Origin: Candidatus Izemoplasma sp. | Lineage (GTDB): Bacteria > Bacillota_I > Bacilli_A > Izemoplasmatales > Izemoplasmataceae | Assembly: GCA_029939615.1 (NCBI GenBank) | Contig: JAOZSP010000041.1 | Span: forward strand, 2,834 to 10,167 | DNA length: 7,334 nucleotides | Direction of reading: 5' to 3' | In this document: positions 1 through 5,717 of the stretch, in pieces | Layout of the letters: each line of letters opens with the position of its first letter | How positions within the stretch are numbered: the first letter of the stretch is position 1 | Position numbers and translations under genes: made by a program | Notes under the pieces: generated by a model | Database searches by the model: none | The model's input: only the letters and a program-made list of their open reading frames with translations | What the model was told of the DNA's origin: nothing

Positions 1-9
1 AAACTTCAT

Positions 10-46
10 TTTCAAATGTTTTTACCATATTGTAAAAAGTTTGAAA
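10..46 (-). other. weak hairpin after the acyltransferase gene
   Basis: Two 7-bp perfect arm pairs are stacked: TTTCAAA/TTTGAAA outside and TTTTTAC/GTAAAAA inside, with a 2x1 internal loop and a six-base apical loop. It lies 4 bases past the stop of the minus-strand acyltransferase. On the minus strand no U-run follows, so it is at best a weak terminator or a 3'-end stabiliser. The stem is almost all A-T. Confidence 0.3.
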
Positions 47-49
47 CTG

Positions 50-868
50 CTATATATTTTTTAATAACGGCTCTTCAATTATTTTTCTTACCTTCATAGA
101 TAATTCAAATGATGACAATTTACTAAACTCATTAAATGGAATTGCTTTATGAATTATAAGTGTAATTCTTTTCGTAAAAGGCCATTTTACTTCCTTATAA
201 TTTTTGGGTTTTAAAATTGTCATTGGAACAAGAGGAGCTTTACTTTTTAAAGCCACTTTAAATGATCCAGGTTTAAAATCAATCATTTGGCCAATTGTCT
301 CAGTTCTTGTGCCTTCAGGAAATATAACCATTGTTAATCCGTTTTTGATATTTTTAATAACTTTGATAATTGATTCGGCACCTTTCCTAACATTTTCTCT
401 GTCAATAGTTACACACCCTAATGTTGGTGTCCATTTACCTACTGCAATTATGTCTCTAACAGCTTTTTTTTGTAAAAAGGCAACTGGATATTTATTCAAT
501 TTATACATTAAGACAGGTATGTCTAGCATAGATGTATGATTTGCATATATTGAAAATCCTGGGTTTTCAGGGAGATTTTCCTTACCAATAACTTCAGTTC
601 TTATGTTTGTAAAAAATAGTGGAACCGTCATTATTTGTTTTGCAATGAAGTGTTTCAATTTTGAGTTTTGGGGTTTTCTTTTAGCAATCAATACGTAAAA
701 CACATCAATATACAAATAGAACACAATAAGCGTAATCAAAGTACCTGATAGTATACTTAAAATTATTACTAATGGACTATTAATAGTAGCATCTACTCTA
801 TAATCAAATAGATAAACCCCTAATATTGATACTGTTATATTTACGATTAGCAGGAATACGGCAAACAT
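50..868 (-). CDS. plsC: 1-acyl-sn-glycerol-3-phosphate acyltransferase (PlsC family)
   Basis: The 272-residue protein should transfer a fatty acyl chain to lysophosphatidic acid, giving phosphatidic acid for membrane phospholipid synthesis. All four family blocks are visible: NHTSMLD at about 110-116 (the catalytic HX4D), GCVTIDR at 151-157, FPEGTR at 183-188 (glycerol-phosphate binding) and VPMTI at 214-218. Two hydrophobic N-terminal segments (about 2-21 and 32-60) should anchor it in the membrane, which makes it somewhat longer than minimal soluble-like PlsC proteins. The ATG has a good ribosome site (AGAAGGTG, 873-880) four bases upstream. It follows the glycosylase gene by 64 bp, where a TATAAT box also occurs, so it may be both co-transcribed and separately started. 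The family is clear. Acyl-donor use (acyl-ACP or acyl-CoA) cannot be read from the sequence. Confidence 0.93.
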   Translation of the reverse strand: MFAVFLLIVNITVSILGVYLFDYRVDATINSPLVIILSILSGTLITLIVFYLYIDVFYVLIAKRKPQNSKLKHFIAKQIMTVPLFFTNIRTEVIGKENLPENPGFSIYANHTSMLDIPVLMYKLNKYPVAFLQKKAVRDIIAVGKWTPTLGCVTIDRENVRKGAESIIKVIKNIKNGLTMVIFPEGTRTETIGQMIDFKPGSFKVALKSKAPLVPMTILKPKNYKEVKWPFTKRITLIIHKAIPFNEFSKLSSFELSMKVRKIIEEPLLKNI

Positions 869-906
869 ATTTCACCTTCTTTTAACTTTCTATGTATTAT
901 TTTTCT

Positions 907-912
907 ATTATA
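907..912 (-). promoter_or_regulatory. possible -10 box for the acyltransferase gene
   Basis: The minus strand reads TATAAT here, preceded by GTG, 38 bases before the acyltransferase ATG. No convincing -35 hexamer lies 16-18 bases upstream. In such AT-rich DNA a chance match is likely, so this is only a candidate internal promoter. Confidence 0.3.
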
Positions 913-932
913 CACTAAATATAGATGTTTAA

Positions 933-1640
933 TTAGATTATTTCTTTTTTCGAAGTATTATCTCCAAAATTTCTTCTCTTAAAAGTATCCTTAATTTCAT
1001 TAACTGATTTATAATCAAATAATTTCCTTAAAGTTATTTCCCATAAGTAAAGAGAAGCAATAGTATTATAAGGACTAAACATCTTTTCATATTCTTTAAA
1101 CTCATTCTTTGTTAATTCATGATCTATTTCATATAGCCATTCTATTCCTCTTCTAATAGCTAGATCGCCATAACTAATGATATCTTTCCTAAATAAAGAA
1201 AAAGTTAAAAACATCTCTGCAGTCCAGTTACCTATTCCTTTTATCTTCTTAAGTTCTTTAATAACTTCTTCGTTGCTCATGTTTTCAAAGTCAAAGTTAA
1301 TTTCCTTATGTTCAAAAGCATTAGCTATATTCTTTATATATAAAACTTTAGACTTAGATAATCCACATTTACGCATATCTTCATCATTTACCAACAATAC
1401 ATTTTCAACATTAATATCTCCCACTAAATTAACAACTCTATTCCATATAGTGGTCGCAGTTTTATAAGATATAACCTGGCAAACAACACTGTTAACTAAC
1501 GCAGTAAAGAAGTCTGGTATATAACTACTATCAATATCACCTACAACATCAATCAACTTCCCAAAAGTCAAATCTTTACTAGATAAGTAATCTTTTTGCT
1601 CTTTTGTTATTTCAAATTTCTTATATATACTATTAGTCAT
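933..1640 (-). CDS. DNA-3-methyladenine glycosylase II-like (AlkA/HhH-GPD)
   Basis: This 235-residue protein belongs to the HhH-GPD base-excision-repair glycosylases. These flip out damaged bases, typically alkylated purines such as 3-methyladenine, and cut the N-glycosidic bond. The helix-hairpin-helix is at about 131-145 (IKGIGNWTAEMF). The catalytic Asp is D159 in GDLAIRRG, the usual 15-20 residues downstream. The C-terminal SPYNTIASLYLW block (189-200) matches the family's conserved Tyr/Trp helix. No 4Fe-4S cysteine cluster is present, which argues against Nth/MutY. The N-terminal half (about 45-70) matches the AlkA helical core. The Gln-Gln often seen there is Cys-Gln (CQV, 54-56). The start is fixed by a strong GGAGGT site (1647-1652) six bases upstream of ATG. 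The exact damage spectrum is not predictable from the sequence. Confidence 0.88.
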   Translation of the reverse strand: MTNSIYKKFEITKEQKDYLSSKDLTFGKLIDVVGDIDSSYIPDFFTALVNSVVCQVISYKTATTIWNRVVNLVGDINVENVLLVNDEDMRKCGLSKSKVLYIKNIANAFEHKEINFDFENMSNEEVIKELKKIKGIGNWTAEMFLTFSLFRKDIISYGDLAIRRGIEWLYEIDHELTKNEFKEYEKMFSPYNTIASLYLWEITLRKLFDYKSVNEIKDTFKRRNFGDNTSKKEII

Positions 1641-1646
1641 AAGATT

Positions 1647-1652
1647 ACCTCC
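1647..1652 (-). promoter_or_regulatory. ribosome binding site of the glycosylase gene
   Basis: GGAGGT on the minus strand lies six bases before the ATG at 1640, a near-ideal Shine-Dalgarno that fixes the start. Confidence 0.85.
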
Positions 1653-1670
1653 AAGTTAAATTATATTTCC

Positions 1671-1679
1671 ATTATAACA
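1671..1679 (-). promoter_or_regulatory. extended -10 promoter of the glycosylase gene
   Basis: The minus strand reads TGTTATAAT, a perfect -10 with the extended TGn element. No good -35 is present at 17 bp (TTCAGA occurs at a 19-bp gap), which is tolerable for extended -10 promoters. The position, about 30 bases before the ATG and downstream of a terminator-like hairpin, suits an independent transcription unit for the glycosylase and acyltransferase. Confidence 0.65.
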
Positions 1680-1712
1680 CTAATTAATTACATAATCTGA
1701 AAAACATAATAA

Positions 1713-1743
1713 AGTTCCCTTGTATAATATAGTCAAGGGAACT
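1713..1743 (-). terminator. 10-bp perfect hairpin, probable terminator
   Basis: AGTTCCCTTG (1713-1722) pairs perfectly with CAAGGGAACT (1734-1743) around an 11-base AT loop. On the minus strand the stem ends in GGGAACT and continues TTATTATG then TTTTT, a moderate U-rich tail. It lies between the c-di-GMP gene and the glycosylase promoter, as expected of a terminator for the upstream operon. The stem has five G-C pairs and is the best-formed simple hairpin in the window. Confidence 0.6.
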
Positions 1744-1765
1744 CTTCAAAATAATAAGCTATTAG

Positions 1766-1854
1766 TAACCAAAAAGTGAACTGCACCTTCTCTTTTTCAT
1801 AGTCCCTATGTTCAAGTTATTGGGTGCAGTTCACTCTTATAGTCTTTTTGGTCA
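1766..1854 (-). terminator. interrupted terminator-like inverted repeat
   Basis: The outer arms are 1766-1776 and 1844-1854. Read as minus-strand RNA they pair over 11 positions with one G-U wobble (core ACCAAAAAG/CTTTTTGGT). They lie 29 bases past the stop of the c-di-GMP gene. Removing the 57-bp element at 1777-1833 leaves this stem around a 10-base loop (1834-1843). In the present form the inner 11-13 bp palindrome also folds and is followed on the minus strand by CTTTTT, so termination could still work. Confidence 0.45.
1777..1833. mobile_element. 57-bp MITE-like remnant with IS3/IS150-like ends
   Basis: TGAACTGCACC (1777-1787) and GGTGCAGTTCA (1823-1833) are perfect 11-bp inverted ends of a 57-bp segment, extending to 13 bp if the flanking AG/CT is counted. 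The ends start TG and finish CA. On the minus strand the first end continues TGAACTGCACCCAATAA, which resembles the TG-A-CTGCACCCA style of IS3-family (IS150 group) terminal repeats as I remember them. The interior holds a small CATAG-TCC-CTATG hairpin (1798-1810) and no coding. No 3-5 bp target duplication is seen. It could instead simply be a long hairpin of other origin. Confidence 0.4.
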
Positions 1855-1882
1855 CTTCATCAAAATTGAAGTTGTCTTTCTT

Positions 1883-3787
1883 CTAAATTCCTTTAACAAT
1901 TTTTTCAAAGTTATTCTTAAAAACATCTACTAACTTAGGATCAAATTGTGTTCCCGAATTCCTTATAATCTCAAACAACGCTTCTTCTTTTGAAATAATT
2001 TCACGATAGGTTCTTTCACTAATCATAGCATCAAATGCATCAGCAATAGATATTATTCTAGCTTTTATAGGAATTTCATCTGATTTAATTCCTCTTGGAT
2101 ATCCACTTCCATCAAATTTCTCATGATGATTTAATACAACATTTGATATTCCTCTCATATTAGAAGCAGAATTCAATATCCTAAATCCAATTTCTGAATG
2201 TGTTTTCATAATCTCATATTCTTCTAATGTTAATTTTCCTTCTTTTTTGAGAATTTTTTCTGAAATAATTATTTTCCCAATGTCATGTAGTAATCCTGCA
2301 GTCTTTACTTCTGAAACATCTTGTCGATTCATTCCATAAGCTTTAGCTAGTCTTTCACTTATATTCGAAACACTTCTTGAATGAATCTCCGATTTTTCAT
2401 CTTTTTCATATAAAGTGCTTAAGATTGTTTCAATCGCTCCACTTCTCATAGAAGGAATTTCAATTAATTTTTGACGATACATCGAATCTTCGGCACTTCT
2501 AAATACTTCTTGAATATCCTCTTTGCCATCATATTTTATTTTATATCCAAACGATATTGATAATGAAATAGATTCAATTTTTATTTCTTTTGCTTTCTTA
2601 TTAATATTGTTAATTATTTCTTCAGCTTTTGTCTCATTTGTATTTGGAAGAATTATTACAAACTCATCTCCACCAATTCTTGCTAACAAATCATTCTCTC
2701 TACAAAAGTCTGACATGATATTCGCAGCAGAGACTAATAAAACATCTCCTGATTTATGACCAAAAGCATCATTAATCAATTTTAAACCATTTATATCTGC
2801 CATTATTATTGTTAATGGATAGTTTTCTTCTATATCTAGTTTCAATAAGTTTTCCTCATAATATCTTCTATTGTAGATTCCAGAAAGAAAATCATTATTC
2901 GCAGCGTATTCAAGTTCGGATTCCTTTTTCTTTAAATCAGTAATTGTTGTATTTAATTCCTTAGTTTTATCAACAACTAATCCCTCTAACCTATTGCTAA
3001 ATACAGTAGTTGAATACCATACAACTGAAACCAAAACAGATAAGGATAATCCGAAAACTAAAATCAAATATGAACTATCAGTGCTTTGAGATATTGTCTC
3101 TTTTGTAGGGGTTAGTACAAAACTATAAGTACAACTTTTGAAAGTTATATCCCTTTTTGCTGAGATACTTGATTTAGATTGTTGCCAATTATCCGAAGAT
3201 GCTAAAAGTTGATTCCCATCAAAAACTTGAATCATATAACTATTCTCTGATTCAAAACCAACCGACAATATTAATCTAGGTACATTAATATTTCCAAGGA
3301 TAAAACCTGCGAATACATCCTCGTTATAAATCGGGAGCAATATATTTGAATATTCAGAATTGCTTTCACCACTATTTAATTCCATACCGACGATATATTC
3401 AGTATTTTCTGCAGGCGAGACTCTACGAACAATTAAATTTCTATCTACCCAAACAATATTCTCGATTCCAGTTTGATATCGAATGTAAAATTCCGCGTGC
3501 ATATCCCAGTCCTCTTCTTCATGAAGGTTATTTGGAATTCCATCAGATGCAAGTTCATTCAAACTAAAATAGACACTATCAATTCTTCCTTCAACTTTAT
3601 TAACATAAATATCTGTAACTGATTCCACATTATCTGATAATTTTGCTAAACTATCTGCTTCAGATGATTTCCATAAAGTAATCGTTATAAAAACACAAAT
3701 CAATCCAATAACTAATCCTAGATATCTTGAACGAAAAAGAGTAATTTCTACTCTTCTTTCTTCTTTATTGTTTTCTAGTTTATTCAT
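1883..3787 (-). CDS. membrane CHASE-like/GGDEF/HD-GYP cyclic-di-GMP protein
   Basis: A 634-residue receptor likely to both make and degrade c-di-GMP. From the N-terminus: a transmembrane helix (about 22-39); an outside domain (about 67-237) resembling CHASE, with a WVD then RRVSP block near 103-125 and a PIY-GFILG block near 152-165; a second helix (about 240-260); a short coiled linker; a GGDEF domain (about 292-440); and HD-GYP (about 452-634). GGDEF is intact at 372-376, the metal Asp is 331, and an RxxD product-inhibition site (363-366) sits five residues before it. HD-GYP keeps H469, HDIGK 501-505, H530, HHE 554-556, GYP 562-564 and D583/D586. An ATG at 3796 abuts the AAGAGG ribosome site with no spacing. 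The ATG at 3787 is nine bases away and is preferred. It follows the lipoprotein gene by 62 bp with no clear promoter between. Ligand and net activity are unknown. Confidence 0.93.
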   Translation of the reverse strand: MNKLENNKEERRVEITLFRSRYLGLVIGLICVFITITLWKSSEADSLAKLSDNVESVTDIYVNKVEGRIDSVYFSLNELASDGIPNNLHEEEDWDMHAEFYIRYQTGIENIVWVDRNLIVRRVSPAENTEYIVGMELNSGESNSEYSNILLPIYNEDVFAGFILGNINVPRLILSVGFESENSYMIQVFDGNQLLASSDNWQQSKSSISAKRDITFKSCTYSFVLTPTKETISQSTDSSYLILVFGLSLSVLVSVVWYSTTVFSNRLEGLVVDKTKELNTTITDLKKKESELEYAANNDFLSGIYNRRYYEENLLKLDIEENYPLTIIMADINGLKLINDAFGHKSGDVLLVSAANIMSDFCRENDLLARIGGDEFVIILPNTNETKAEEIINNINKKAKEIKIESISLSISFGYKIKYDGKEDIQEVFRSAEDSMYRQKLIEIPSMRSGAIETILSTLYEKDEKSEIHSRSVSNISERLAKAYGMNRQDVSEVKTAGLLHDIGKIIISEKILKKEGKLTLEEYEIMKTHSEIGFRILNSASNMRGISNVVLNHHEKFDGSGYPRGIKSDEIPIKARIISIADAFDAMISERTYREIISKEEALFEIIRNSGTQFDPKLVDVFKNNFEKIVKGI

Positions 3788-3796
3788 AGTTATCAT

Positions 3797-3802
3797 CCTC
3801 TT
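3797..3802 (-). promoter_or_regulatory. ribosome binding site deciding the c-di-GMP gene start
   Basis: AAGAGG on the minus strand directly touches an ATG at 3796 but sits nine bases before the ATG at 3787. Only the second spacing is workable, so the protein should begin MNKLENN rather than MITMNKL. Confidence 0.6.
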
Positions 3803-3809
3803 GTTAGAT

Positions 3810-3835
3810 AAGTAAATTTGATGAAATATTCACTT
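3810..3835 (-). other. AT-rich imperfect hairpin between lipoprotein and c-di-GMP genes
   Basis: On the minus strand AAGTGAATATTT pairs with AAATTTACTT over about ten pairs with one bulged A, one G-U and a four-base loop. It lies in the 62-bp gap of the putative operon. No U-run follows, so it is not a standard terminator. It could protect the 3' end of the lipoprotein message and skew expression between the two genes. It may be chance in AT-rich DNA. Confidence 0.3.
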
Positions 3836-3849
3836 GGCACAGCTCTTTT

Positions 3850-5373
3850 TTATTCGTTTTGATCTCTCCATGCATTATTCCATATGCTTTTCAAACTTTC
3901 ATATCCTAATTCTTCAATTTTAGCTATATATGTATCCCAGTCGTCTTCAACGCTTAATTCTCCAGTTATAAATTTCTTGCTAGCATCGTCTACATAAATA
4001 GACAAATCTCCCATAACAATATTAACCATATCAACTGCATCATTACTTAATAATAGCTTTGGACTAACAGCTATAGTTTCATTTGCATTATCAGAATTAT
4101 TAAGAAACAGCACTATATCATCGGGTTTCTTATTGTCTTCAAACTCTTCATCTTCGCAAAGATTAAATAGTAAATCAAAACCATATTCTTTCGTACTTAT
4201 TGTTCCATCCGAATTTTTCGAGGTAATTATATTTGGTAAAAACACTTTTCCATCTGCTGTTGTTTCATATGTCAGTTCTTCAATTCCCCAATATGTGAGT
4301 TCAATTCCCTCTTCGGAATATACTGCCCAATCAATAAATCTAAGCATATCCTCGAAATAAGGCTTAGTTGTAGCGTTTGCAGATATTGCCAATCCTTTTC
4401 TAAATCTATCTACAGGGGGAAGTCCAGTTATACCTATTGTGCTCTCCATAGCAGGTAAAGCAGTCCAGTTACCACCAATTACTCCATTATCCTCTAATTG
4501 CTGATTCCAATTATCAAATCCTGAAGAAACCCAAGTTACAGTTACTAAAGCTTTCCCAGTTACGATTTTTTCTATAAAGTCATCATTGCTTTGATCAAAA
4601 ACTGCTGGATCTAATAATTCGGCAGCATAACATTCGTTTAAAAATCTATATAACTCTCGATAGTTTTCTGTTGCTGGGGAATAATTCCATTCATCGTTCT
4701 CTTCATTATAGAACCTTGTCCCAGACCAACCTGCAGGTATTCCATATCCAGCACCCATCATACTCAACAAATGGGCTCCGCCCCATGATGCAGTTAAAGG
4801 AGTTGATTCAGGATATATTCCTTTCAATATAACCAGAGCGTCAAATAACTCATCATAAGTCGTTGGCGTAGAAATACTGTTTTCTTCAAAGATATCTTGC
4901 CTGTAAATCCATTGCTGAACTTGCAATTCTCGTTGATACCCAGGAAGAATATAATACTTCCCATTAGCCAATCTTAATTCATCAATATTATCTTGTAAAT
5001 CATTTTCTTCAATATAGTCTTGGTAATTCGGCATCAAATCCTCATACTCACTTAACGCTAATAATTTCCCATCATTCGCGTATGTTTCTATGGTATCTGG
5101 CCAAACTTTCAAAATTACATCTGGTGGAAACTCTGATTCTAAATTCAATTCAATTACCTCTTCATAATCGCTATCATCACCTAATCTCATGTCAAATATG
5201 ACGTTTTTCTCATTCTTATATTCATCTAGAATCGCCCAATCCTCGCTATAAGGGTTATCCTCAGTTTCATTATAAAGTACACTGAAAGTAAAAGGATTGT
5301 TATTATCATCTAAATTACAACTTACTAAGGTCGTTATAATCATAATCAATAAAACCAATATTATTTTTTTCAT
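3850..5373 (-). CDS. extracellular solute (sugar)-binding lipoprotein, LipO/LplA-like
   Basis: The 507-residue protein has a lipoprotein signal: MKK, a hydrophobic core to about 17, and lipobox LVSC with Cys19 as the lipidation site. The mature part matches family 1 solute-binding proteins of the LipO/LplA/YtcQ kind. These have a two-lobe fold and capture oligosaccharides for ABC importers. Supporting blocks are PPDVILKVWPD, YRQDIFEENSISTPTTYDEL, a WGIEE segment and the typical C-terminal ITGELS...DWDTYIAKIEELG (about 469-492). The chain is notably acidic. The start is the ATG at 5373, six bases after a GAGGAGG site. An upstream in-frame TTG overlaps that site and is not used. No permease or ATPase gene lies nearby. 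The next gene is the c-di-GMP receptor, so it may serve as a sensing partner or share a permease encoded elsewhere. The ligand is unknown. Confidence 0.9.
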   Translation of the reverse strand: MKKIILVLLIMIITTLVSCNLDDNNNPFTFSVLYNETEDNPYSEDWAILDEYKNEKNVIFDMRLGDDSDYEEVIELNLESEFPPDVILKVWPDTIETYANDGKLLALSEYEDLMPNYQDYIEENDLQDNIDELRLANGKYYILPGYQRELQVQQWIYRQDIFEENSISTPTTYDELFDALVILKGIYPESTPLTASWGGAHLLSMMGAGYGIPAGWSGTRFYNEENDEWNYSPATENYRELYRFLNECYAAELLDPAVFDQSNDDFIEKIVTGKALVTVTWVSSGFDNWNQQLEDNGVIGGNWTALPAMESTIGITGLPPVDRFRKGLAISANATTKPYFEDMLRFIDWAVYSEEGIELTYWGIEELTYETTADGKVFLPNIITSKNSDGTISTKEYGFDLLFNLCEDEEFEDNKKPDDIVLFLNNSDNANETIAVSPKLLLSNDAVDMVNIVMGDLSIYVDDASKKFITGELSVEDDWDTYIAKIEELGYESLKSIWNNAWRDQNE

Positions 5374-5379
5374 TGTTAT

Positions 5380-5386
5380 CCTCCTC
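5380..5386 (-). promoter_or_regulatory. ribosome binding site of the lipoprotein gene
   Basis: GAGGAGG on the minus strand is six bases before the ATG at 5373. It covers the in-frame TTG at 5388, ruling out that longer start. Confidence 0.85.
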
Positions 5387-5424
5387 AAAATTATAAAGGA
5401 AGTCCCTTTTGTAAACGATGGTAT

Positions 5425-5431
5425 CCTCCTT
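5425..5431 (-). promoter_or_regulatory. orphan Shine-Dalgarno in the lipoprotein leader
   Basis: AAGGAGG on the minus strand is a perfect ribosome site, but no ATG, GTG or TTG follows at a usable distance. The context GGAGGATACCATCG matches the real start region GGAGGATAACAATG at 11 of 14 positions, so it looks like a duplicated initiation region whose start has become ATC. It could act as a ribosome standby site or be a relic. Confidence 0.45.
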
Positions 5432-5482
5432 ATTAAAAATCATTGTATATACTCGTATTTATTAAAGGTATCTTTATATATA

Positions 5483-5511
5483 ATATTACAATAATATAGC
5501 CAAATAATCAA
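5483..5511 (-). promoter_or_regulatory. possible promoter of the lipoprotein/c-di-GMP operon
   Basis: On the minus strand TTGATT (5506-5511) and TAATAT (5483-5488) are separated by exactly 17 bases. Each hexamer matches the sigma-A consensus at four of six positions. The -10 lies about 110 bases before the ATG, giving a long leader. Several other AT-rich -10-like words are nearby, so the exact box is uncertain. Confidence 0.35.
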
Positions 5512-5527
5512 GACTGTTATATTTCAA

Positions 5528-5556
5528 CTATTAAGGTAAGACTTGTGACTTAATAG
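5528..5556. promoter_or_regulatory. dyad in the divergent promoter region, possible operator
   Basis: CTATTAAG (5528-5535) and CTTAATAG (5549-5556) are perfect inverted repeats whose centres are 21 bp apart, two helical turns. This geometry suits a dimeric repressor or activator. It lies 16 bp upstream of the candidate lipoprotein -35 and about 50 bp upstream of the flotillin -10. No regulator gene is present in the window. Confidence 0.4.
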
Positions 5557-5605
5557 GGTATTTGTAGACTTTTTTAAATTCGTTTATTTCTATATCATCA
5601 CTTTG

Positions 5606-5614
5606 TGTTATAAT
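5606..5614 (+). promoter_or_regulatory. extended -10 promoter of the flotillin gene
   Basis: TGTTATAAT is a perfect extended -10, identical to that of the glycosylase gene. No good -35 lies 17 bp upstream. Initiation is expected near 5620-5622, giving a leader of about 100 bases. Because an in-frame ATG at 5613 overlaps this box, it cannot be on the transcript. Confidence 0.65.
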
Positions 5615-5622
5615 GTCTAAGT

Positions 5623-5658
5623 ATGTGGCAAATACAACTAAGAATTTACTACCCCTAA
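5623..5658 (+). CDS. possible 11-codon leader peptide before flotillin
   Basis: ATG TGG starts an 11-codon frame (MWQIQLRIYYP) ending in TAA. It begins only one to three bases after the predicted transcription start, so it would be translated leaderless, if at all. Its stop lies inside the hairpin at 5652-5667, the arrangement expected of a translated attenuator leader. It has no ribosome site and short ORFs arise by chance, so this is speculative. Confidence 0.2.
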   Translation: MWQIQLRIYYP

Positions 5659-5677
5659 TTACAGGGGATTTTTATTT
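5652..5677 (+). terminator. attenuator-like hairpin with U-tract in flotillin leader
   Basis: CCCCT (5652-5656) pairs with AGGGG (5663-5667) around a six-base loop, followed by ATTTTTATTTT. This is the shape of a small intrinsic terminator. It lies between the flotillin promoter and its ribosome site, so it would act as an attenuator rather than an end-of-gene terminator. The stem is short (five pairs, four G-C). Confidence 0.45.
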
Positions 5678-5717
5678 TACCTATACAAAAAATATAATAA
5701 GAAAGAGGAGAAAAACT

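Noticed and set aside
1..9. ATG (minus strand, MKF...) as start of a further downstream gene
   Set aside because: Only three codons are in the window and no Shine-Dalgarno precedes it, so it cannot be supported.
204..539. Plus-strand open frames opposite the minus-strand genes, and minus-strand frames inside flotillin
   Set aside because: They lie antisense to genes with clear family motifs, lack ribosome sites and show no recognisable domains.
1713..1854. CRISPR-like repeats
   Set aside because: The repeats are two unrelated inverted pairs, not regularly spaced direct repeats.
5374..5388. TTG start for the lipoprotein (MRRIT extension)
   Set aside because: The TTG overlaps the GAGGAGG ribosome site of the ATG at 5373, and the signal peptide begins properly with MKK at that ATG.
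5385..5443. Small minus-strand ORF from ATG 5443 as leader peptide of the lipoprotein
   Set aside because: The frame does not stop before the lipoprotein start. It runs on out of frame into that gene and has no ribosome site.
5613..5717. Longer flotillin start at ATG 5613
   Set aside because: This ATG overlaps the TATAAT box and would not be transcribed. It has no ribosome site, and the extra 35 residues precede the family's normal N-terminal anchor. ATG 5718 has AGAGGAG at seven bases.
5374..5717. tRNA, riboswitch or other structured RNA in the divergent gap
   Set aside because: No cloverleaf, CCA end or known riboswitch core was seen. The structures found are the short dyad and hairpin listed.
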